Assembly (NCBI RefSeq): GCF_024919295.1
Contig: NZ_JANWTC010000001.1
Span: forward strand, 62,001-126,000
DNA: 64,000 nt
Direction of reading: 5' to 3'
Origin: Corynebacterium lemuris
GTDB taxonomy: Bacteria > Actinomycetota > Actinomycetes > Mycobacteriales > Mycobacteriaceae
Below are positions 58,222 to 64,000 of this stretch, piece by piece. Every line of letters starts with the position of its first letter. Position 1 is the first letter of the stretch. Under the pieces are notes generated by a model that saw only the letters and a program-made list of their open reading frames with translations, did no database searches and was not told where the DNA came from. The position numbers and the translations under genes are program-made.

Positions 58222-59967
58222 ATGTCCACCCCCATGTGCCCCAACGGTCATGTTCTTCCGCAGGAAATCGTTTCCGCCCTCACTGCCATCCGGGAGGGCT
58301 CCATCGCTGATGCCCAGGAGTCAGAGACCCTGGATTTCAAGGAAGACCCTGCACGTTCGGCTAAAGCCACTGGGCGGAATCAGGACGCCGGGTTGGTGGA
58401 GTTCCTTCTGGATGAGTGCGTCTGCCTGGCCAACGGGGAGGGAGGTGATGCGCATATTCTTCTCGGTGTCGCAGATAAAATCCCTGGTCCAGCAGCCTTC
58501 ACCGGTACCGACCGTGAGCCAGCCTGGCTGGTGGAGAAGGTCTTCAACGGGACGAAGCCGAATCTCAGGGTGGAGGCGGAAATCGTCTCTTATGAAGGGG
58601 CCAGGTTGGTCTGGATCAGAATTCCCACGGCGCTTACCGTCTACGAACGGACCAGGGGGCAGGCGACCCGTCGTGTGGGTACTTCCTGCGTACCGCTCAC
58701 CGATGCAGAACGTCGGGCCCTGATAGCCACCCGGGCGAATCCTGATTTCACGGCTGCGGTGGCGGAGTCGGAAATCGATGATCTGGATCCTCTTGCTGTT
58801 GCCGAGGCCCGATCCCGGCTGGCAGTGCGTCGATCCGTGACCGGTCAGACGGATCCGGTCCCGCAGACCACGAACGGTTTGTTGGAGGAGCTGGGTCTGC
58901 TCACCAAAAATAAGGAGCTGACCGTAGCGGCAGAAATCCTGTTGATGCCAATGCCGCCTGGACGTTTAAGCGTCCGACACCTTTTGCGCACGGTGCCCGC
59001 CGGGGACCCCCGCGTCCAGGAAATCTCTTCTCCGCTGATTCTTGCGTTCCGGGAGATCCTCGACAGAATCTCAGACAGCGCATCGCAGGAAATCGATCGT
59101 GTGGATCTGGGCGGCGGGCAGGAGGTGCCGCTGCCTGCTTTTCCGTCAAGAGCCGTTGATGAAGCGGTGGCGAATGCTCTTATCCACCGTGACTGGAATA
59201 TGACAGCTCCGGTGGTAGTGGATCAGTCTCCCAGGATTCTCATGGTGTGGTCTCCCGGCCCTCTGCCTTATGGGGTGACCGAGGAGAATCTCTTGACCAC
59301 GGTCTCGCATCCCCGGAATCACAAACTTATGGCGGCGATGCGGATGATGGGTCTGGCGGAAGAATCCTCCCGAGGTTTTGACCGGATGTGGGTGTCGATG
59401 CTGGCGACTGGCCGACGGGCTCCCGAAGTGGAGATCACACAGTCGTCGGTGCAGGTGACCCTGTCCGCGGGGCGGCCGGACAAGGACTTTGTCCTCGGTG
59501 TTCATCGGTTGACGGATATGCACGGTGCAGAAGTTGTGCAGTCGGTTTTTACCTTGATCGTGCTCCGGCACCTCTTTGATCATCCCCTCATCACGTTGCG
59601 GGAGGTGGCATCGCAGACTCAGCAGGGAGAACTTTCTGTTCGTGAGGGCATGGACTGGTTGGGGGATATGGGCCTGGTCCAGCCGGTGAGTGATTCTGCG
59701 CAGGAATGGGTCCTCACCGACCAGTCCCGCAGACTCCTGGGCCAGGACGATGAGGGCACAGTCGCCGCTGTGAGTATCCAGGAATGGTTGGAGGCGAAGC
59801 TGAACTCAGGAGCCGGCGTTCTCGCGAGGGATGCGGCGGAGGAACTCGGTGTCGACCGGGCGGAGATCACCGCAATTCTCCGGCATCTGCGTACGCTCGG
59901 GCGAGCGAAGATCGACCCGGAAGGTCCACAGCGTGGTCCCTCCACCCGGTGGATGGCCGGGCGCTGA
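58222..59967 (+). CDS. AlbA_2/Schlafen-type ATP-binding protein (COG2865-like)
   Basis: 581 aa from the ATG at 58222. The N-terminal AlbA_2 domain (about residues 20-170) shows ETLDFKEDP and EFLLDECVCLANGEGGDAHILLGVAD. The middle has the HATPase-like ATP-binding motif AVDEAVANALIHRDWNMTAP near 312-330, and the C-terminal part looks like a pair of winged helices (LREVASQTQQGELSVREGMDWL and AAEELGVDRAEITAILRHL). COG2865 proteins are called predicted transcriptional regulators or helicase-like, and AlbA_2/Schlafen proteins occur in defence islands. The gene is alone and is framed by two ~110-bp direct repeats. Its codon use shows more A/T at third positions than its neighbours, suggesting acquisition. 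Confidence 0.85.
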   Translation: MSTPMCPNGHVLPQEIVSALTAIREGSIADAQESETLDFKEDPARSAKATGRNQDAGLVEFLLDECVCLANGEGGDAHILLGVADKIPGPAAFTGTDREPAWLVEKVFNGTKPNLRVEAEIVSYEGARLVWIRIPTALTVYERTRGQATRRVGTSCVPLTDAERRALIATRANPDFTAAVAESEIDDLDPLAVAEARSRLAVRRSVTGQTDPVPQTTNGLLEELGLLTKNKELTVAAEILLMPMPPGRLSVRHLLRTVPAGDPRVQEISSPLILAFREILDRISDSASQEIDRVDLGGGQEVPLPAFPSRAVDEAVANALIHRDWNMTAPVVVDQSPRILMVWSPGPLPYGVTEENLLTTVSHPRNHKLMAAMRMMGLAEESSRGFDRMWVSMLATGRRAPEVEITQSSVQVTLSAGRPDKDFVLGVHRLTDMHGAEVVQSVFTLIVLRHLFDHPLITLREVASQTQQGELSVREGMDWLGDMGLVQPVSDSAQEWVLTDQSRRLLGQDDEGTVAAVSIQEWLEAKLNSGAGVLARDAAEELGVDRAEITAILRHLRTLGRAKIDPEGPQRGPSTRWMAGR

Positions 59968-59978
59968 AGGGGAGCTCA

Positions 59979-60085
59979 AAACAACTCGAAACAACTATGC
60001 GGAGCTGGCCTTTTAATGCTTTCTGGCACACTTTCCCACAAATAGTTGTTTGAGAGTTGTTTTAAACAATTCCGCAATCACTCCG
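59979..60085. repeat. Right direct repeat (107 bp) of the AlbA_2 cassette
   Basis: It begins 11 bases after the AlbA_2 stop. AAACAACT words at 59979, 59989, 60044 and 60055 (the last two as AGTTGTTT) plus a degenerate AAACAATT at 60064 keep the same order and spacing as in the left repeat. It ends with TCACTCCG, the last 8 bases of which overlap the 3' end of the hyuB gene. The left copy ends TTACTCCG. Confidence 0.88.
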
Positions 60086-61661
60086 CCTTCCCGTAGCCGC
60101 CCCCACCCGCAGTCCGGATCGACACAGCCTCTCCCGCCTGGAGGTCCACCCGGCTCAGCGACGGTAGCGGCGATGAGCCCTCCGCCCTGTGCACCTCCAC
60201 CAGCGCCGGGGTGCCGTCCTCCCCACCATCGAGTCCCCAGGGGGTCGTGGTCACGCGCGACGTTCCGGGGACGACGATGGCCTTGCCGTGGGTGAGCTGC
60301 AGGCGCCGGTAGAGGCCGTCGCCGCCTCGGGTTTTTCCGTCACCGCCGGTGCCCCGGGCGATTTCATAGGCGTCGACACGCAGAGGGTATTCGCGTTCGA
60401 TGACCTCGCAGGGGGTGTTGCGGGTGTTGGTCATGTGGGTGTGGGTGGCGGAGGCCCCGGCGCTGTCTGGGTAGGCGCCCTGGCCGCCGCCGTAGGTTTC
60501 CACATAGGAGTAGTAGCGGCCGGTGCGCGGGTCGACGCCGCCGACGGTGACCATGCTCATGCTGCCGCTGGAGGCCGCCGGGACCAGCCCCTCGGTGAAG
60601 ACCTCGAAGGCACCGAGAATGGCGTCGACGATGCGTTGGGCGGTCTGGATGTTGCCGTGCGCGACCGGCGCGGGGAACTCGGCGTGCACCAGGCTGCCCG
60701 GCCGGGTGATCACGCGGATCGGGGCCATGAGTCCCGCGTTGGAGGGCAGGGTCGGGTCGGCGAGCATCTTCACCACGTAGGCGGCGCAGGCCCGGGTGAC
60801 GGCGTAGGAGCAGTTCACGGCGCCGCGGACCTGCCCGGAGCTGGCGCTGAGGTCGATGGTGATCTCCCCGCCGGCGACGGTGACCGTGGCGGTGACGGGG
60901 ATCTGTTCCTCGTCGACGCCGTTGTGCTCGAGGTGGTCGGTGAAGGTGCCGGTGCCGTCGGGAAGCTCGGTGATGGCGGCGCGGGTGCGGCGTTCGGCGT
61001 AGGTGATCAGGGCGCGGGCGGAACGGGCGAAACCGTCCACGCCCCATTCCTCGACAAGTTCCAGGATGCGGCGTTCACCGAGGCGGTTGGCGGCGACCTG
61101 GGCCATGAGGTCGCCGCGGGTCTTGTCGGCGGTGCGGATGTTCATCAGCAGCAGGGAGAGGAGCTCGCGCTGCAGTTCACCTTCCGCGAAGAGCCGGACC
61201 GGGGGAACGCGCACGCCCTCCTGGTAGATCTCCGTGGCATGCGTGGCCATGGAGCCGGGGGTGATGCCGCCGACGTCGACGTGGTGGGCCATGGTCGCCA
61301 CCAGCGCGATGATCTCATCGCCGACGAAGACCGGGGTGATCACGCACATGTCCGGCAGGTGCGAACCACCCAGGTAGGGGTTGTTCGTCATCAGGACATC
61401 ACCCGGACGGAGGTTCTCCGCCCCGTATTCGGTGATGACGTTGGCGATGAGCGTGGGCATCAGCCCCAGGTGCAGCGGGATGTGCTCGGCCTGGGAGATC
61501 AGTTCGCCGTCGGGGCCGTAGATGCCGGCGGAGCAGTCGCGGCGGTCCTTGATATTGGGGGAGTACGAGGTGCGGATCAGCGCCATGCCGACCTCCTCGG
61601 CTATCGACGCCAGGCGGTTGCGCGCGATCTCGATCTCCACGGCGTTGAGCTCGGTGGTCAT
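60078..61661 (-). CDS. hyuB: Hydantoinase/oxoprolinase subunit B
   Basis: 527 aa from the ATG at 61661, which overlaps the hyuA stop by 4 bases; a longer frame upstream is antisense-type sequence in hyuA. HyuB signatures: ELNAVEIEIARNRLASIAEEVG, SYSPNIKDRRDCSAGIY, NNPYLGGSHLPDM, MAHHVDVGG and RGTGGDGKTRGGDGLYRRL. With HyuA it forms an ATP-dependent amide-ring-opening hydrolase (N-methylhydantoinase, 5-oxoprolinase or acetone-carboxylase-like). It is slightly shorter than many HyuB proteins but complete. Its 3' end runs into the right repeat. Confidence 0.93.
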   Translation of the reverse strand: MTTELNAVEIEIARNRLASIAEEVGMALIRTSYSPNIKDRRDCSAGIYGPDGELISQAEHIPLHLGLMPTLIANVITEYGAENLRPGDVLMTNNPYLGGSHLPDMCVITPVFVGDEIIALVATMAHHVDVGGITPGSMATHATEIYQEGVRVPPVRLFAEGELQRELLSLLLMNIRTADKTRGDLMAQVAANRLGERRILELVEEWGVDGFARSARALITYAERRTRAAITELPDGTGTFTDHLEHNGVDEEQIPVTATVTVAGGEITIDLSASSGQVRGAVNCSYAVTRACAAYVVKMLADPTLPSNAGLMAPIRVITRPGSLVHAEFPAPVAHGNIQTAQRIVDAILGAFEVFTEGLVPAASSGSMSMVTVGGVDPRTGRYYSYVETYGGGQGAYPDSAGASATHTHMTNTRNTPCEVIEREYPLRVDAYEIARGTGGDGKTRGGDGLYRRLQLTHGKAIVVPGTSRVTTTPWGLDGGEDGTPALVEVHRAEGSSPLPSLSRVDLQAGEAVSIRTAGGGGYGKAE

Positions 61662-63691
61662 CAGGCTTCTCCGGTCGGGGTCAGGTGCAGGAATCCGTAT
61701 TCGTCGCAGCGGCACTGCTGGTCGGGGCGGATATAGGTGGTGGTGTCGAACTGGTCGAGGATCGCCGGGCCGGCCAGTACGTGGCCGGCGGGAAGAGCAG
61801 TGCGGTCGTAGACGGGTGTGTCCACCCACGCGCCCCCGATATAGACGGGACGCCGGATCTTCGGCACTGCGCTGCTCTGACCAGCACCGAGCTGTTCCTG
61901 CGGCACCACCGGCTGGCCGATGGTCGCCACGAGGCGGAGGACGATGATCTCCATCTCCGCGTCCGGGTCGCGGAAGCCGTAGCGCTCCTCGTGCGCCTGG
62001 TCGAGGACCTCACGTTGGGCCGCCCAGTCGGTGGCCCAGGGCACGGTGAGCTCATAGCTCTGGCCGGTGTAGCGGGCGTCGACAAGCAGGGCGGCCCCGA
62101 AATCGGTGGTGCCCATCTCCTCGGCGGCGCGCTCCCGCAGATCCCGGAAGGCCTCTTCGAAGCCGGCGAAACCGGTGGCCGCATCCGCCTGGACCGGCGC
62201 GGCGAAATCGTGGCGGACCGGGGCGTCGAGCATGCCCACGGCCGAGGCGATGCCCGGTAGCGGCGGGATGACGGCGGATTCCATGCCCAGCTCATGGACC
62301 AGATCCGCCCCGTGGAGGGGGCCGGCGCCGCCGAAGGCCATGAGGTGGCAGGAGCGGACGTCGATGCCGCGTTCCACGCTCACCCGGCGGATGCCACGCG
62401 CCATGGTCGCGGCGATGACACGCAGGATGCCCTCGGCGCATTCCTCCGGACCCAGGCCCAGCTCAGCACCGAATTCCGTCATGCGGGAATATGCGGCTTT
62501 CCGGTCGAGGGTGAAGCGCCCGCCGAGCAGCCCGGTACCCAGACGGCCGAGCACGAGGTGGGCATCGGTGACCGTCAGGTCCGCACCACCCCGGCCGTAG
62601 GCGATGGGTCCGGGTTCCGCCCCGGCGCTGTGCGGGCCGACGCGCAGGCCACCGCCGGAATCCCGCCAGGCGATGGAACCGCCGCCGGCACCGATGGTGT
62701 GGACGTCCACGCTGGGCAGGCGCAGCGGCATGGAGTCGATCTCCCCGGCGGTGGTCTCATCGGGTTCCCCGGCGCGGATGAGCGCGATGTCGGTGCTGGT
62801 GCCGCCGATGTCGAAGCTGACGACTTTGTCCAGGCCCAGGTGGCGGGCCCAGTTCGCGGCGCCGACCACCCCGCCGGCCAGGCCAGAGAGGACGGTGCGG
62901 GCGCTGTGGGTGCTGGCGGTCGCGGGGTTGAGCAGCCCGCCGTTGGACTGCATGACCCACAGCCGGGAGGGTACGCCGATCTCCGTGACACTCTCGACGA
63001 GTCGGCCCATGTAGCCGGCCATTTTCGGTTGGACGTAGGCGTTGACCGCGGCGGTGGAGGTGCGGTCGTATTCGCGCATCTCCGAGGTGATGGATGTCGC
63101 GGCGGTGATCAGCGGCGCAGCACCGAGCTCGCGCAGACGGGCCACGGCGAGCTGTTCGTGGGTGTCGTTGCGGTAGGCGTTGAGGAAGGAGACGACGAGG
63201 GCGTCGAGCTGCATTTCTCGCAGGGCGGGAACCAGGGCGTCGAGGTCCCCGGGCTGCAGCGGCGTGAGCACCTGGCCGAAGGCGTCCATCCGCTCGTCGA
63301 TCTCCACGATGCGTTCCTCCGGGATCAGCGGTGGTACGCGGTGGACGCGGTTGTCGTAGAGCGAGGGGCGGGCCTGGTGGCCGATGGCGAGCACGTCGCG
63401 GAAACCGCGGGTGGTCAGCAGGCCGATGCGTGCGCCGTCGCGGGTGAGGACGGTGTTGGTGGCCACGGTCGTGCCGTGCACGAGACGGGTGATGTCGGCG
63501 GCCGTACCACCCTGCTGTTCCAGGGCGCCGGTGATACCGGTGATGACGGCGTCATCAGGTGCGGCGGGTGTCGAGGGCACCTTCCAGACGCTCAGGCTGC
63601 CGTCCGCCCGGCGGACACCGATGTCGGTGAAGGTGCCGCCGGTGTCCACCGCAACCTGCAGTTCCTCGCGGTGGTTGTCGTGGGTGTGCAC
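61661..63691 (-). CDS. hyuA: Hydantoinase/oxoprolinase subunit A
   Basis: 676 aa with a GTG start at 63691 and AAGGAG upstream. Actin/HSP70-like ATPase fold: VAVDTGGTFTDIGVRRADG and GTTVATNTVLTRDGARIGLLTT (phosphate loops), VVSFDIGGTSTDIALI (adenosine region), MAFGGAGPLHGADL. It hydrolyses ATP to activate the ring amide cleaved with HyuB. The hyuAB pair is a two-gene operon and is divergent from the hydrolase gene at 63786. The substrate (hydantoin, 5-oxoproline, a pyrrolidone or similar) is not evident. Confidence 0.94.
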   Translation of the reverse strand: MHTHDNHREELQVAVDTGGTFTDIGVRRADGSLSVWKVPSTPAAPDDAVITGITGALEQQGGTAADITRLVHGTTVATNTVLTRDGARIGLLTTRGFRDVLAIGHQARPSLYDNRVHRVPPLIPEERIVEIDERMDAFGQVLTPLQPGDLDALVPALREMQLDALVVSFLNAYRNDTHEQLAVARLRELGAAPLITAATSITSEMREYDRTSTAAVNAYVQPKMAGYMGRLVESVTEIGVPSRLWVMQSNGGLLNPATASTHSARTVLSGLAGGVVGAANWARHLGLDKVVSFDIGGTSTDIALIRAGEPDETTAGEIDSMPLRLPSVDVHTIGAGGGSIAWRDSGGGLRVGPHSAGAEPGPIAYGRGGADLTVTDAHLVLGRLGTGLLGGRFTLDRKAAYSRMTEFGAELGLGPEECAEGILRVIAATMARGIRRVSVERGIDVRSCHLMAFGGAGPLHGADLVHELGMESAVIPPLPGIASAVGMLDAPVRHDFAAPVQADAATGFAGFEEAFRDLRERAAEEMGTTDFGAALLVDARYTGQSYELTVPWATDWAAQREVLDQAHEERYGFRDPDAEMEIIVLRLVATIGQPVVPQEQLGAGQSSAVPKIRRPVYIGGAWVDTPVYDRTALPAGHVLAGPAILDQFDTTTYIRPDQQCRCDEYGFLHLTPTGEA

Positions 63692-63785
63692 GTGGGATTC
63701 ACTCCTTGAGATTTGTGGTCCCCTCCACTCTCCCGCACCTGCGACCTTCCGCGCAGCTTATCCGCGCCCGCGTTATCGTTGCCGC

Positions 63786-64000
63786 ATGAACCTCGAGCGT
63801 CGGCCGATCCTGTTCATCGGCGGCAGCGGATTGTCCGGCTGGATCTGGGAGGACGTGCGCGCCCGGCTGGGTGCGCATCCCGGGGACGGTGTCACCGCCC
63901 GGCCTGCCACCGGCACCCGCGCCAGCCTGCGCGATTATGCGGCGGCGGCCCTCGACTCCGCCCCGGGCGGAGAGTTCACGGTGGTGGCGCATTCCTCCGG
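63786..64000 (+). CDS. Alpha/beta hydrolase, N-terminal part (3' end outside window)
   Basis: 71 complete codons from the ATG at 63786, cut by the window end. RPILFIGGSGLSGWIWEDV is an oxyanion-hole-type strand-loop (as HGxx in hydrolases), and the last visible residues VVAHSS are the start of the nucleophile elbow (GxSxG-like, with Ser in AHSSG). The function cannot be narrowed. It is divergent from hyuA. Confidence 0.65.
   Translation, partial: MNLERRPILFIGGSGLSGWIWEDVRARLGAHPGDGVTARPATGTRASLRDYAAAALDSAPGGEFTVVAHSS

Noticed and set aside
58090..60085. AAACAACT repeats considered as a CRISPR array
   Set aside because: The repeated word is 8 bases long, in both orientations, unevenly spaced and without unique spacers of constant length. 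No cas gene lies nearby.
58090..60085. Repeat-bracketed gene considered as an insertion sequence
   Set aside because: The protein has no transposase motif, and the repeats are direct rather than terminal inverted repeats. A cassette is possible but not a classical IS.
62294..63709. 471-codon plus-strand frame opposite hyuA
   Set aside because: It is a shadow of hyuA, with no domain and Gly/Ala/Val/Asp-rich composition. Similar frames opposite hyuB, the acyl-CoA dehydrogenase and the carboxylases were rejected for the same reason.

Overview
The window is high-GC actinobacterial chromosome, most likely Corynebacterium or a close relative. Evidence: a DtxR-type iron box (4097-4115), stand-alone HtaA-type domains, a Corynebacteriales-type leucine/isovalerate gene set, a Wadjet (JetABCD) locus, and a near-perfect parS site. 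No rRNA, tRNA, IS element, prophage or CRISPR array was seen.

Layout. 1-4000: the 3' end of a ferritin gene, a lipoprotein with four AMIN-like repeats, AMP nucleosidase, and a frameshifted carboxymuconolactone decarboxylase remnant. 4097-8009: an iron-box-controlled siderophore-type ABC importer led by a DUF364 gene. 8078-11967: a lipoprotein, a TetR repressor divergent from a membrane-anchored amidohydrolase, and a DUF3995 protein. 11968-18821: a parS-like site and an AT-rich inverted repeat, then the Wadjet operon jetA-jetB-jetC-jetD. 18865-21522: a BrkB-family membrane protein, a double-hotdog thioesterase and a cupin.

21567-34795 is an acyl-CoA catabolic cluster: acyl-CoA dehydrogenase, two MaoC proteins, both acyl-CoA carboxylase subunits, acyl-CoA ligase, CitE-like lyase, old yellow enzyme, SDR, EthD protein, TetR regulator and MHS-type transporter. 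The core resembles the BkaR-regulated leucine/isovalerate genes of mycobacteria. Three copies of a shared operator-like motif (23385, 27558, 28439) tie the three promoters together.

35345-57108 looks like one large oxidative catabolic island: two P450s, one ferredoxin reductase and one 3Fe-4S ferredoxin, SDR, flavoprotein, two C-C lyase families, GMC oxidoreductase, two aldehyde dehydrogenases, a zinc alcohol dehydrogenase, a TRAP importer, an MFS exporter, and GntR and TetR regulators. It also holds two small HtaA-like proteins without signal peptides. A 15-bp palindrome (consensus AACTGTGNCACAGTT) recurs at five of its promoters, which suggests one TetR-controlled regulon. The substrate is not evident; a hydrophobic compound converted through alcohol and aldehyde to acid and then cleaved fits the enzyme set.

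57173-64000: a beta-propeller protein; an AlbA_2/COG2865 ATP-binding protein bracketed by two imperfect direct repeats of about 110 bp, each packed with AAACAACT words; a HyuAB hydantoinase/oxoprolinase pair; and the start of an alpha/beta hydrolase gene. Most noteworthy are the repeat-bracketed AlbA_2 cassette, the P450 regulon with its HtaA-like proteins, and the parS-like site in front of Wadjet.
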